Source: Symbiodinium microadriaticum
Lineage: Eukaryota > Sar > Dinophyceae > Suessiales > Symbiodiniaceae
Length of the DNA stretch: 64,000 nt
Reading direction: 5' to 3'
Assembly (NCBI GenBank): GCA_001939145.1
Contig: LSRX01000302.1
Coordinates: forward strand, 172,451 to 236,450
Shown one piece after another: positions 16,326 to 27,897 of this stretch. The stretch's first letter is position 1. Each line of letters opens with the position of its first letter. Below the pieces are notes generated by a model. It was not told the DNA's origin and ran no database searches. It was given only the letters and a program-made list of their open reading frames with translations. The position numbers were made by a program, and so were the translations under genes.

Positions 16326-17711
16326 TCACCCAACACGCGTCTTTTCTACATCCCTACATCTCAATACTCCCTGAGAGGCTCCGTGAAGGCACACACAAAG
16401 AAGCTAACGATCCAACCCCGTTTAACACAAACGCCCAAATAACCAAACACCTTTGCAGAAACCCCAACAAATCCCTTAACCCGGCAAGCTCAAGGGCCCA
16501 GGACGCAGGAAGTCCTCCAAACCATCCTTCAGACCCGAAGCCGTAAACCCCTAAAGCCTAAACCCCAAAACCCCTAAACCCTAAACCCCAAAATCGTTCT
16601 TTACAGACAGGACTGGAGTATCATCCGAGATGCGCCTGTGGGGAAGGTCGACCCGCCGCCGATGCCACGGATTCATCCACGCAGCTCGGCAGCATAGAGG
16701 CCTTGAGAGTTGGAACAGGGCTGATACGAGCTTTACATGGGGTCTATACTCTAAACCCGAAACCTTTTCTTCTCTAGGCGGACGCTGGGTTCCTTTTTTT
16801 GCGTAGACTAGGGTCTGATCCTGCTTTGTATGGGTTCTTCCCGGGCATGAATAGGGGCCTGAACAGTTACGGAGGGTGTTGCGGGTTTTCCCGAATTTCC
16901 CGTTCTGTTGGTATCGGACTCCCTTAAATTCTGCCTGAAAGTAGAGCAAAGGATGGCTTGCAGAGCTCAAGGCTTGGCGCTTCGGGTCTGCCTTAAGACT
17001 AACATAAGACCCTGAAGCAACTATGAACCCTACAGTACACCCTATACCCTATACCCTAAAGCCCTAAACCACTCCTGACCTAAACTCGTCAGCCCCATGT
17101 ACACATCAGAGCTTTACACCCCATATGACTCCAAATCCTTGACTGTCTCCTTCAGTTCTCTGCGGCTTGTAGTGCTAGACCTCCTTGAATTGAATGGGCA
17201 TTGGCTTTTTTTAGGATTCAGGGTGCTGGCGTTTATAGGATATTTGGGGTGCAGGGTCTTGGGGCCCTTTTGTAAAACTTGCACGAAGGGATATATAAAG
17301 CCGACCATCAGGCGTTAGCTCGATTTGTAGGGATGCCCGTTTGTTTGTCCCTAGCTATGTTCAAAGGTTGGTCTCCAGATTGATGTACTTACGGCTCAAG
17401 CTTTCAAGTTCGATGTTATTGCCCTAAGCCCGAAACCCTAAACCCTGTGAGAGAGAAGGTTATGAGCTGTGGATCGAGACGGCGAAGGAGACGGGCTTGG
17501 GCGAAGAAGTTCTACACCTGAGCGAAGCGACATTTAGGGTCCCTTTTAGAGTCCTTTCTAGAAGGGTGCCGCACTATACTGGGGACCTAAAAAGGGACCC
17601 TTATTTAGAGAACTACCCATTTACACCCTCAAAAACAAGGGGAAACAGCAACCATGATAGCACAGGCCACATCAAACCGGCTTCTACCATGATGAGTCAT
17701 ATAATATCACA

Positions 17712-17853
17712 CCGTAAAACCCCGAACCCTAAACCCTACACCCTAAAGCCCTAAACCCCTTAACCCTGAACCCCTAAAGCCCCTAAATCCCTAAACCCTC
17801 AAAGCCCCTAAACCCTAAGCCCTAAACCCCTAAAGCCCAAGCCCTAAACCCTA
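17712..17853 (-). repeat. Interstitial telomere-like block (CCCTAAA)
   Basis: About 15 consecutive CCCTAAA, CCCCTAAA and CCCTAAAG units, with a further block at 17933-17968. Confidence 0.85.
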
Positions 17854-18026
17854 CAAGCTGGTATTCCAGTCCACTCGAAGCCCCCCGGTCTGATTTTTAT
17901 GGGGCCGCCTGTCACCCAAGCTCCTCTTCCCTGAACCCTAAACCCTAAACCCTAAACCCTAAACCCAAGCTCCTCTTTGATCCCCGAAGACCGCAGCCCT
18001 CGTAGAGCCGGGATGAAAGCCTCCTG

Positions 18027-18180
18027 TTTTTGGGTGTAGGATGAAGGGCTTAGGGTTTTTTTAGGGTTTTTTAGGATTTTTTAGGTTTTTTTTAAGGTTT
18101 TTAGGAAACTTTGGTTTTTAGGGGTTTTAGGGGTTTTGGGGTTTTAGGGTTTTTAGGGCTTTTAGGGTTTAGGATTTAGG
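18027..18180 (+). repeat. T-expanded telomere-like block
   Basis: Units run TTTTTTAGGG, TTTTTAGGAT and TTTTAGGGG, i.e. TTTAGGG with lengthened T and G runs. It faces the C-strand block at 17933-17968 about 60 bp away. Confidence 0.75.
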
Positions 18181-18420
18181 GAGAACTTGCGGCGTGGTGC
18201 CACCCATGGGGGTTCCGAAGTTGCATGCCAGGGCCCGAGGAGGGGCTCAGATTGACTGAAATAGTTGAGTTCTGATCCCACTACTGATCTTGCTTGCCCC
18301 TGTCCAACGAAGGATGGGGCATGGTGTCCGTTAACTACAGATCCTCAGGAGAGTCTAGCAAAGAGCTACAAGCTCTAAACCTCTAGCCGCATAGTATGAG
18401 ACCCCAGGACGAGGTCCAAT

Positions 18421-18528
18421 ATAGAAGCCGAAGTATTTCCCAATATTATTCCTTAGGGTTCCTTATTGTAACTATAACTGTACTATTGCGGAGCCCAAAA
18501 CCCTACTCTTAAGTATTATAAGGCCCCG
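18421..18528 (+). mobile_element. TIR element (MITE-like), diverged copy
   Basis: Starts ATAGAAGCCGAAGTATTTCC, carries the central GGGTTCCTTATTGTAA and GCCCAAAACCCTA, and ends AGTATTATAAGGCCCC. The order and spacing match the consensus described at 18924-19016. The left end is the more diverged. Confidence 0.6.
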
Positions 18529-18569
18529 ACATTATCCAGACCCGGCCTCTCCCTCCATGGTAATGTACC

Positions 18570-18740
18570 ATGTCATGCATTCGGCTCAGTTGTGAAGCTT
18601 TGCAGGAGCTCTCCCAGATCGGACGCTACCGTTTCAGCTTTGACAACGAGGAGGCGCCGATTTGTGGACACCAAAGCTTCATGGGGCTTGGTCCCAAAGC
18701 TCAGGCAGATAAGCCAAGCCAAGTAAACCCACCGGCTTAG
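18570..18740 (+). CDS. Small exon-like open frame, 56 codons, unrecognised
   Basis: ATG 18570 to TAG 18738-18740. The translation is protein-like: ALQELSQIGRYRFSFDNEE near residues 10-28, then APICGHQSFMGLG. The TAG comes from the beginning of a TTTAGGG block, so the true end may be a splice site before it. I do not recognise it. It could be a chance frame. Confidence 0.28.
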   Translation: MSCIRLSCEALQELSQIGRYRFSFDNEEAPICGHQSFMGLGPKAQADKPSQVNPPA

Positions 18741-18923
18741 GGTTTAGGCTTCAGGGGTTTGGTCCTTTAGCGTTCCCTGACAGCTGAGTCAGTGCTGCTG
18801 GGCTCATCATCGGCTCATCAAAGTGATCCCTTTCAGTGATGCAAGCTGCTTGCGGTTGCAGAATTTGCGGCCCGTGCAACCCAGCCAGGGGATAACATGA
18901 AAAGTGAAGAAGAGCATACTGTA

Positions 18924-19016
18924 GGGGCCTAAATAATTACCAATACAATGATGGGGTTCCTTAGTATGATCATCGTAGAATGGGCCCCAAAACCTTATTC
19001 TAATTATTCAGGCCCC
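18924..19016 (+). mobile_element. TIR element (MITE-like), best-defined copy, 93 bp
   Basis: The left end is GGGGCCTAAATAATTA and the right end TAATTATTCAGGCCCC, so 15 of 16 terminal bases are inverted repeats. The interior has GGGGTTCCTTAGTAT and GGGCCCCAAAACCTTATTC. At least six further copies with the same order of blocks occur in the window. It is too short to code for a transposase, so it would need help from another element. Clear target duplications were not visible. Confidence 0.75.
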
Positions 19017-19171
19017 GATATTACGCCCTGAAACTGCCGGAGCCCAACTCTCTGGTGCATAGAGCTCAGGGCTACGCTGCATCGTGCACTCACTGATTAG
19101 GTCCCGCACCGGGCGCAGAATCTTGCAAGCAGCTCCCAAGAACACACGAAGCCCTGAGTATCCCGCTATAC

Positions 19172-19219
19172 CCAAACCCTAAACCCTAAACCCTAAACCC
19201 TAAAACCCTAAACCCTGTA
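19172..19219 (-). repeat. Interstitial telomere-like block (CCCTAAA)
   Basis: Six near-perfect CCCTAAA units. Confidence 0.9.
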
Positions 19220-19342
19220 AATCCACCAGCATCCCCATAAGACCCAGCTGCAAGAGGCCGTTCTGTGCCTGAGTTGGGTGGGCGGCCCCAGGATGCTGGC
19301 ACTAAGGGAAGATTCGGCGAAGAAAGAGCGACGGCCCAACCC

Positions 19343-19415
19343 GGTTTAGGGTTTAGGGTTTAGGGTTCAGGGTTTAGGGTTTAGGGTATCGGGTTTAGGG
19401 TTTAGGGTTTAGAGT
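19343..19415 (+). repeat. Interstitial telomere-like block (TTTAGGG)
   Basis: About ten TTTAGGG/TTCAGGG units, in inverted orientation 124 bp from the preceding block. Confidence 0.9.
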
Positions 19416-20765
19416 TAATTAAGTGAGTTTGCCTAATGGCCAATATACTTTTTTCTTTTTCTGGTGTCTATGTGATAGGCCACATGGTTTAGCATGGGTC
19501 ATACTAATATCTGCCCTAGATGCGAGAATGACTTCAGCATATTGGGCCTAATACTCAACCAAGACGGAAAACGCAATGCCTAGCGCCACTTTTCTTAATT
19601 ATTCTGTATTGCAGACTCGTAGTAGTATGCATGACGTGATTTCAATAGGACTATCATGATGAGTAGCACAATGCAATCGTCACCATGAGTGCCATCGCTG
19701 CTAGGTACTTTTCAATGACTGTTATCCTTAGTCTTGATTGATACCACCCGTAGTCCGTGTATAAGCATAACTTGTCCCAGGATGGCTAGTTCTCGTCTCA
19801 TCTTTAAGTCTTCGGCCGCGTCGCTACTTTCCATCTTCCTTATCTTTAACATGAATCTACAGCTAAATCTAAACCCTAAGCCCCCAAACCGAAGCCCCCC
19901 CCCCCCCCAACACCCCGAAATTCCGCAAGCCCTAAATCCGAATCAACCGACCAACCGGAACCTTTGAGGTGACTATCCCGGGCTTTCCACAGCCTTGCCT
20001 TGCTGTGGGCACCGGCGTGAACACGGGCGAGGCATTGTTAGGGCTTTAGTGCAGCAGGGTTTATGATTTGTGGATCATTGTGCTTTGCGGACTTGATGAC
20101 ATAGAGCTGCTGTTTCGGGGTTCAGGGTTGTGCATGTTAAGGCTTTCGCGCTACAGGGCTATTTTGGATTAGGATGTGACGTCTAATTCAGGGATCTGAT
20201 GGATGTGAAGTTGGATTTGATGGATGTGAAGTTTCCTGTTCGGGGTCGCGGCACTCTCGATTTGGGGTTCGTCTGGTGGATTTGCAAAGAAAGCAAACAT
20301 ACGGTTTATCCCCGCCCCTCGACCCATAGCAGGCTAACCAAACCGTCAGAGGATATGACCTGTCGTGGCCGCCTGATGCTCTTCACGATCAAGGCTGGGC
20401 ATCTTTTCAGACACCCGAGGAGAGGGATTGTCGATGTCTGAATAATTTGCAGTCGTATCTTCTAGTCCCGCATATGGCTATGATATGCGAGAAAACTGCG
20501 CCAAACCCCGGTCTAGTTATGACGGCCCCTTTATAAAGACAGGTCCTGGGGCTTCAGGCATCCTCTATTGTGGTAAGGATCCTAATTCTTGAATCTGGGC
20601 ATCTTTACAGCATCGGGGTCTGAATAATTCTGCATACTCATGCCCGGCTACACCTCCTATAGTATAGCTACGCCAAGCTTGCATCCTGTTTCAACGACGA
20701 TGCTTCCGGGTGACTTTCGGGCTTAACAGCTGCATGTGTGAACCTGTGAAAACATGAATGTCCGA

Positions 20766-21142
20766 CCTACCTACCCACCTACCTACCGACCGACCGACCT
20801 ACCCACCTACGCACCTACGCACCTACCTACCTACCTACCTCCCTCCCTACCTACCTGCCTGCCTGCCTACCTACCTACCTACCTGCCTACCTACCTACCT
20901 ACCTACCTTCCTGCCTACCTACCTACCTACCTACCTCCCTCCCTCCCTCCTACCTACCTACCTACCTACCTACCTACCTACCTACCTACCTACATACATA
21001 CGTACATACATACCTACCTACCCTACCTACCTACCTACCTACCTACCTACCTCCCTCCCTCCCTGCCTACCTACCTACCTACCTACCTGCCTACCTACCT
21101 ACCTACCTACCTACCTACCTACCTACCTACCTACCTACCTAC
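20766..21142. repeat. (CCTA)n tetranucleotide array, about 377 bp
   Basis: Almost uninterrupted ACCT units, with patches of CCCT, CCTG and ACAT variants. Tyr-Leu-Pro-Thr frames across it are repeat artefacts. Confidence 0.97.
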
Positions 21143-21353
21143 TCACTCACATGCGTACATACATGCATGTCATGCAGGCATGCAGATTCAAGATACGCAT
21201 GTTCCTAACACAGCATCATCTGGGATGTGCCTTGAGGCTTTGTGCAGAAGCTAAGCGCAGGCTATGTGGGTCTTCATGCGCAGCCATCATCAGGGATCCT
21301 GGCATCGAATCGTTAAGAGCTCACCCTATCCGTCGGAGCACACTATTTCGGTT

Positions 21354-21385
21354 GAGGGTTTAGGGTTTAGGGTTTTGAGTTTAGG
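21354..21385 (+). repeat. Interstitial telomere-like block (TTTAGGG)
   Basis: Three to four units: GGTTTAGGGTTTAGGG and variants. Confidence 0.8.
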
Positions 21386-21905
21386 GGGAACTAGGGCAAA
21401 GGGCGCGCTTGAGCTGAAAGCTTCTTCGGAAAAGACTTCGGATCCAATTCCTGTAATGCCTCAGTTGTCCGAAACCCTTAGCTTTCTCAGCCTTGAACAC
21501 TACATCTCCTGAACCTGATTTTGTCTGTTGAACGTTTATTTCAACGGTTGAATCAATCCTTTTCCCGAATTTCGGTGCCAAAGCCCGGGTCGGATTTACA
21601 TGCCCTCCATAGCGGCAGGACAAAGATCCAGGAATCCTGCCTCCAGTTTATCAGAGGCCTGCCGGACGCAGCTTGAAGCTTGTGTAGATGGGGGGCCTCT
21701 GAGTTTTCGTTGGGTTTGGCTGTAAACATGCTGGGACTCTCAGGCTTCAGTCTGTCTGGGATAGAGTTATGATTCAGAGCTGTGCCTTCGACGCTTCGCT
21801 ATGATATGCCCTCAACTCTAAACCCTGAACCCGTGTGCTTCGACTGACGGTTTGGCAATCCAAGTCTCGGGCAGCAGTTGGAGATTGTTGAGTGGAGACG
21901 TGTGC

Positions 21906-23027
21906 ATGACGATGCTGCGCATTTGGACCCTATCTGGGGTCGAGCTAGCGAGCCTGCCTCCTGTGGAATGGAAAAATATCAAGGAACTGAAGAGGTATCT
22001 GCATCAGAAATTCAGCTTGCCGCCGCGCTTCAGGCAAAGGCTCTTGCACCAGGGTGAGCCTTTGATTGACACGGCCAAGATAGACGGACCTATGGATTTG
22101 CAGCTCCTTCTGTTGCCCTTTGTTGAGTCCTCGCCACTGCAGGTCGATGCCATCATCAATGCGGCCATTTGTGGCCCTGTACATGCGCTCGAAGCGATGC
22201 TACAGCTCCCAACAGATCCGGATGTAGCCGACGCATCTCTGAAGAGGCCGCTGGCATGGGCATCTTATATGGGCCACATCGACATCGTGAACTTGCTGCT
22301 GGAGGCACGGGCGAACATAGAATTGCCGGACGACAGAGGTGTGGCGCCTCTCCATTTTGGTGCTCTCAGTCGCCGCCCTGGCATGGTGAAGTTGCTGCTG
22401 GAAGCTCGGGCCAGCGCGGATTTGGCCGACAACAGAGGTGTCACGGCTCTTCATGTCGTTGCTCTCAGAGGAGTGGTTGCCATCGTGAAGTTGCTGGTGG
22501 AAGCGAGGGCCAACACGGAGTTGTCTGACACCGATGGCGGTACGGCTCTTCATTTTGCTGCTTGCAGGGGCCACGCTGTCATCGTGAATTTGCTGTTGGG
22601 AGCGAGGGCCACCACGGAAATGTCTGACAGCAGAGGTGGCACGGCACTTGACTATGCCACTACTAACAATCACACAGACATTGCACGGTTGTTGCTAGAG
22701 GCTGGTGCCAGCTGCAGCTTGACCGACCCTAGCGGAAGAACGCCATTGCATTGTGCAGCATCGCTAGGCCCCCACCATAGCGACTCCGTTCGTTTGATGT
22801 TAGAGGCTGTCGCTGACTGCGACGTTGCCACTTGTCATGGCGCGACGTCATCAACGCTGGCATGTGAGCACGATAGTTTTGAGACAGCTCGCTTGCTGTT
22901 GACGGTAGGTGCCAAACAGGACCGGAGCTGCGCCAAGGGCAGTGATGGGGGCGATGGATTGATGTCGTGGCTTGCTGGTTTATGCAACTTGATGTCCTGT
23001 CATGAGTATACAGCCATGCAGGCTTAA
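21906..23027 (+). CDS. Ubiquitin-like domain plus ankyrin-repeat protein
   Basis: 373 codons plus TAA, uninterrupted. ATG 21906 is chosen as the first in-frame ATG; another follows at 21912. The N-terminal ~75 residues start MLRIWTLSGVEL and include the typical KRYLHQKFSLPPRFRQRLLH, a ubiquitin-like fold. Then about eight ~33-residue ankyrin repeats follow, with the clear motifs TALHVVALRG, TALHFAACRGH and TPLHCAAS, each with helical VKLLLEARA-type second halves. The last repeat is degenerate and the C-terminus ends CHEYTAMQA. Ankyrin repeats bind protein partners; this domain pair is abundant in Symbiodinium-type genomes and its targets are unknown. No signal peptide or membrane segment. Lack of introns suggests either a normal intronless gene or an old retrocopy. 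The reading frame is clean, so it is likely functional. Confidence 0.9.
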   Translation: MTMLRIWTLSGVELASLPPVEWKNIKELKRYLHQKFSLPPRFRQRLLHQGEPLIDTAKIDGPMDLQLLLLPFVESSPLQVDAIINAAICGPVHALEAMLQLPTDPDVADASLKRPLAWASYMGHIDIVNLLLEARANIELPDDRGVAPLHFGALSRRPGMVKLLLEARASADLADNRGVTALHVVALRGVVAIVKLLVEARANTELSDTDGGTALHFAACRGHAVIVNLLLGARATTEMSDSRGGTALDYATTNNHTDIARLLLEAGASCSLTDPSGRTPLHCAASLGPHHSDSVRLMLEAVADCDVATCHGATSSTLACEHDSFETARLLLTVGAKQDRSCAKGSDGGDGLMSWLAGLCNLMSCHEYTAMQA

Positions 23028-24065
23028 GTGCGCAGGTCAAGAAGTGGACGAAATCGGGTTTCGCGCTGTAGTACTTGCACACCGGACGGTCTGAGATGTT
23101 GTCTTCGTTTGGTCAGCCGAACAAAAAGTGGTTGCATCGATTCCCATGCTGCAAGCGTTGCCGTTCTTCAGCCGATTCCCAGTCATGGTGCGAAGCTGCT
23201 GTCGCCAGCTGCTGCTAAGTCGGGTTTGGGTGCAAATGGTCACCTAGAGTATTTCTTTGCAGATGTTGTCGAAGTCGGAGCTGTTGATCATTACCAATAC
23301 TGCTGCTATGGCTTCCTCCTACATAAAGTTCCGATCGTGTACTCCTAAGCTGTGTTCTAGCGCTCAAGGGGCCCTTATGGTAATCTGAGCAACCGACACC
23401 TATGCACAATTGGCAGGTCGCTGAAAGCGCCAGTGACGGTGGCGAAGCACTCAGAGAACTTAGCACTCAGCCGTTACAGAGTTTAGGGTTTTGGCAGTTC
23501 GGTTTGGCGCATTACAAGGCTTTTCCCACCAACTCCAGTAACACCGAAATTGGCTGGAGTTTGAAGCAGAGCTAGATCCCCTGACGCCCCCTAAGCCGAA
23601 CATCTAAACCCCAAAGCTGCAACTTTTCTGGAAGCTTCAATTCCGAGCACAACTCCAAACCCCACCGCCTGGCCCGAGCAAACGGCCGAAAGAGTCCGGT
23701 GGCCTTGTTTGCAGAGTTTGAGCGTTCCCGACCATGTGCCCGAGCCCGAAGCCCTGATCTTGCCGCCCCTACGAACATCAACTCTAAAGCTAACCTTAAA
23801 CCACAAACCCTAAACCCTAAACGCTACACCCTAAACCCTAAACGATACACCCTAAACCCTAAACGATAAATCCCAAACCCTCAACCCTTAAACCCTAAAC
23901 CCTAAACGATGCAGCCTACACCCAAAGCCCCTGAGCCCCCGTCTTTTCCCGAGGTGGGCCAGGCAGGCAAAGAGCATTTTCTCCATTCCGAGGGCTTCAA
24001 GTTCTTCGTGGAGAAATGGGTGCGCCGACTTGGGGAAGCTGACCAGGGTTTAGGGTTTAGGGTTG
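23028..24065. other. 3' flank of the ankyrin gene and telomere-like DNA
   Basis: 23028-23470 has no telomere-like repeat and may be the 3' UTR or an old tail of the gene; no recognisable domain. A C-strand block at 23797-23912 faces a short G-strand block at 24045-24065. Confidence 0.5.
23797..23912 (-). repeat. Telomere-like block with a 24-bp higher-order unit
   Basis: CCCTAAACCCTAAACGATACACC-like units occur three to four times in a row, so variant heptamers repeat with a longer period. Confidence 0.8.
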
Positions 24066-24159
24066 GGGGTCTAAATGATTACTTATACTATTTTGGGGGT
24101 TCCTTAGTATAATAATAGTAGACTATACCCCAAAACCCGATTCTATTTATTAAGGCCCC
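24066..24159 (+). mobile_element. TIR element (MITE-like) copy
   Basis: Left GGGGTCTAAATGATTAC, centre TTTTGGGGGTTCCTTAGTAT and ACTATACCCCAAAACCC, right TTATTAAGGCCCC. It sits directly against a TTTAGGGTTTAGGG block. Confidence 0.72.
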
Positions 24160-25194
24160 TATACTCGGTTTCACTGACTTCTTGTTCAGTCAGCGATGTT
24201 AGTCTGAGTCTAGAGTTTCTGGATTTGGGATGTTAGAATCTTTAGCTTCACGGTTGTTGTGTTTAGGCCTCCAAGTGGGCCGTCGGCGGTGCTGCAATGT
24301 GCCTCTTGCATAAAAGAGTTAGTGATGACCATTTCGATTTTCTAACCATGCGCCCCCTATGCCCAACCCAAGAAAACCATCTTGACAAATCATCCATGTA
24401 GCCCTCAATCCCCAACCCAAGAAACCATGGTGAAAAGCCATCCACGAAACCCTCACTCCCCCGACCCAAGTCCCCACTGCAACCCCATACCCTGAAGCAG
24501 TACCGAAAAGCACCCTCAACCCCTAACCCGCGAGAATGGAAGTTGTCACAAATAGAAATGGTCATCACTAACTGTAAAAAGCTTCTCAGCCGATACCAGG
24601 GGAGTGTGTGTGTGTGTGTGCATTTGTGCTGGAAGAGGGTCAAGGGGTTTAATTATTGGGATTCAGAGAGGTTGAGTGAGTAGGACTTGAAGTTGCAGAG
24701 TTGGATGCATACTGCTTCCTAGTCTGGCTTTGTTCTGTTTCCCGTTGTGTCCCGTGTGCCGACATTTTTAAAGGCGTTCGCCAATGCCAGCGCATCGCCA
24801 ACCTTCAGTGCTGTTTCGTTCCGGGTTGAAGCCCGGGGAGATTGGCTTGCTCACGGTTCACGGCAGGCTACCTACTGGCAGTAGTCGCCGTCGCAGCAAG
24901 TCCACTATGTGTTTCGGGGTGCCATTTCATGTGATCCGGAGCTACAGTGTAGTAACCCTCAACACTAAACCCTAAACCCTAACCCTAAACCCTAAACCTT
25001 GAGCCCTAAAATGCTCTGCTAGGGAGGCAGCTCAGGACTTCGAGGACCCCCCGAACTCGATCAGACCCGAACTGCAGGAAAACAGCAGCTTCAACAAGCT
25101 GGCGCTCTTTGACGGTGGGATGTCATGCTCTCAGCAGATGCACTTGGCGTGGTTATGAAGAATATCTAGTATCTACCATCACAACGTAAAATTT
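24160..25194. other. Non-coding stretch
   Basis: Short (GT)n at about 24605-24620 and a C-strand telomere-like block at 24957-25010. The region 24740-24950 has no repeats but no recognisable protein either. Confidence 0.5.
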
Positions 25195-26240
25195 TAAAAA
25201 GATAAACACATGGTAAAATAAAGGTACAGGGAAGAGGTAAAAAACAGGGTTGCCTTCTTCGGGACAAGGTAAAATAAAGGTACAGGGAAAAGGTAGAAGG
25301 AGGTTGCCCGATTAGGGAGAAGGCAAAATAAAGGTACAGGCAGATAGAAGGAAGGTGTTAAGAAGGAAAAAGTAGGTAAGGCACCGCCACCACCGGTTGG
25401 GGTTCACTAAATTTAGAGGCTTCGAGGTGGAGGGCGGGGCTTGGCTTAGAGGTGTTTCTTCGAGGGCGGGTGGCGCGTGTCCTCGATGCGGGAAGGTGTG
25501 CAAGGCGATGGCGTGCGCGTGCGCTCGCGGGACAGGGGGGCTATAGGGTGCGTGCACAGGTGGCACGCGGGACAGGGGACTGGCAGGGCTGGGAGGTCCC
25601 CCTCCTTACCTTTTTTGGGTAATTACATTTTTTGCCTTTCCAGCCCCCGCGGCAGGTCGCCCTCACTCTTTTTTTGGGTACCTCTTTGTTAGCTTTCCAG
25701 CCCCCATCTCCTCTCCCTGGAAATCTAGCTTTTTCCTATAGGCAAAAAATGCATAGTAAAGGTTATCGAAAGGTAAAAACAAGGTAAAGCAAGGGCGAAA
25801 AACAAGGTAAAGGAGAAGGTAAAAAGAAGGTGATGCTTTTTCCCAAAGTCATATTAGTGAACGGACAAGGTAGAAAGAAGGTGCCGGGAAAGGTGGGGGC
25901 CGGGCGAGAACCAGCGTAAAGAAAAGGTGTCAGGAAGAGGCAAGTGGGTGGGGGACGGCCTGGTGCTGCCTAACTGCCCCGATCTCTACGCCAACCCCAC
26001 TCTGCCTGCGTCCCGCACCTCAACTCCCCCCGCCCTTCCCGGTCTTCCCGACTGCAATGCCCGGCCGGTGCTTGCTTCAATATTTCCCTTTTTCTTCGTG
26101 TGCTACTCTTTCCAGATACCTTTTCCTTACCTTTCTGTTGGTGTGCTACCTGCTATCTTTTTCCAATAACCTTTCTCAGATACCCTTTCTTTACCTTCCT
26201 CTTGGTGTGGTACCTTTCTTTTCACCTTTCTCACGCGCTT
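25195..26240. repeat. AAGGTA-rich purine tract followed by its complement
   Basis: 25205-25345 contains three imperfect ~65-bp units built on GGTAAAATAAAGGTACAGG. 25755-25960 has about eight further AAGGTAAA/AAGGTGA units. From about 25600, and mainly 26105-26240, the complement TACCTTT/TTACCTT recurs instead. The tract resembles a loose, large inverted structure. No coding sense on either strand. Confidence 0.65.
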
Positions 26241-27351
26241 TTGCTTTCAGCTTTTGTTTCACCTTTTCAATTGTTTACGTGTTTATAGAATATACTCCAG
26301 CAATACTCCAGCAATGTTCATTCATAGGCTTGGGGCTCCAACATTCGAGATGTACCTTTCTCGACTCTGCGTTGTTTTTGTCCGCTGTTACCTTCGAGCT
26401 TGGAGTGTCGTGATTCTGAGCTTGGAGTGCATGAAACAGATCAAGATTTCAAAGTTTCATCATAGGTAGCCCCTTTTGGTAGAAGGCTTCCTTTCACGGG
26501 TTCCTTCAGGGCCTCAGTCGAGAGTTGATGCCTTTCCGGAGGCGCCCTTTGCTTCAGCAGCTACCTCACATAGTGTCGTTGTGTTTTGCTTAGGGTTTAG
26601 TCTGTTTTCCAATAACAAGGGTCTTATGAAGTTTTCAAGGGGCTTTGTAGGAGGTTGTTTCTAACAGCTTTCACAGTCCGTAGCCCTGAGCCCCATACGT
26701 CATAACTCTAAGCACAGGCGCGCATCGCTCTAGACCCGAAAGCTAAAGCCCTAACTAAGCCCGCAACCCAACACATAGTAGATATGGCAGCTGCAATGTA
26801 TATTTAAAGGCACGAGCTTCTGACGGAAGCTGCATTCTACTGCATTTTAGGAGTTAGGGGTTGGGGCCTAGAGGCTGATCCGGGGTTACCGTCGTAGCTA
26901 AGGGCTCCTGAACAACGCAGAGTGAGGTTTCGATGTGAACCGAACCCGATTGGGTTGAGTTCGGTTGCTTGCCGGCATGAACACTCTGAGTCATAGTATC
27001 AAAGGTAGACAGGATGATGTTTATCATCGCAGAGTCGTTCTAGCAATACGGATGATGAAGAACAGCATGTGGTGTGTATGATTGGCCCAACATCGCAGAT
27101 GCATGACCTCGATGAGCAACATCAAGAACTTCATGCTCTTCGGGGATGTGCGGAAAGGCTGGGGGAGTCCGGAAAAGCCTGATGCGGTAGGGTCGGAATG
27201 ATACCCTGATCGTCCATAAGCGAAACTAGACTGTAACCCCCCAGACATTGCTAGCCGCAACCCGAGTCAGCACGCTTGAGGAGGCCCTCGAGAGGAGGTC
27301 AGGGTTGCTATGACCTAAGCCGCATGTGGAGAGGCACCTACATGTTAGCAT

Positions 27352-27440
27352 TTAGGATTTAGGGTTTTAGGGTTTCAGGGTTTAGGGTTTATACGGTTTT
27401 ACGATTTAGGGTTTAGGGTTTAGGGTTTGGGGTTTGGGGC
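27352..27440 (+). repeat. Interstitial telomere-like block (TTTAGGG)
   Basis: About ten TTTAGGG/TTTTAGGG/TTTGGGG units. Confidence 0.85.
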
Positions 27441-27734
27441 GGTCATGAAGACGGGTATATTAGAACTGATCAGGGAGGGACAGATGAGTCCCCGAACAAA
27501 GTTCCAGTCTAATCTCCCGAGTGCTGAGCTCTTTTGGCTCGCTCGCCGCAGCCAGACCACACATAGTGCAAGGCACTGCAGTATACTGCAGTCAAATCTG
27601 ACTATAAAATTCACCACCATGCATCCGCACCAGCACACGTTCACGCATGTGAGGTATCGACTTCTGCCAGTGGAAGGAGGAGATTTCCACTGGAACAAGG
27701 TCGGATAGTTGGTGGTCTTAGGACGTTCGGGTGA

Positions 27735-27812
27735 CCCTAAACCCTAAACCCTAAGCCCTGAACCCTAAACCCCAAACCCTAAGCCCTCAACCAACCCTGA
27801 GCCCTAAACCCC
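27735..27812 (-). repeat. Interstitial telomere-like block (CCCTAAA)
   Basis: CCCTAAA, CCCTGAA and CCCTAAG units. Confidence 0.85.
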
Positions 27813-27897
27813 ACATGCGGTGGGGAGCCTCCCGTCGCTTCGATGGTTTTCTTGTTGATTCAGTTCTTGAGGGGACGATGGACTTGTTGAATGCAAT

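Larger units (their letters stand above)
14726..18420. other. Non-coding stretch rich in telomere-like blocks
   Basis: C-strand blocks at 14885-15060, 16543-16594, 17032-17070, 17712-17853 and 17933-17968. G-strand blocks at 15177-15300, 15833-15990 and 18027-18180. The (TTAC)n array lies at 16186-16310 and a copy of the AAAAGGGACCC-type dispersed motif at 17590-17618. No gene recognised. Confidence 0.55.
19017..20757. other. Non-coding stretch
   Basis: Facing telomere-like blocks at 19172-19219 (C strand) and 19343-19415 (G strand), a short poly-C (about 19897-19908) and partial TIR-element 3' ends near 20495-20535. No gene recognised. Confidence 0.55.
26241..27897. other. Non-coding stretch
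   Basis: 26241-27350 has few repeats and no recognisable gene. A G-strand telomere-like block (27352-27440) and a C-strand block (27735-27812) bracket about 295 bp of unique DNA whose frames I do not recognise. Confidence 0.45.

Noticed and set aside
20754-21363. Tyr-Leu-Pro-Thr repeat 'proteins'
   Set aside because: Pure translation of the (CCTA)n array; the same pattern appears in all three frames.
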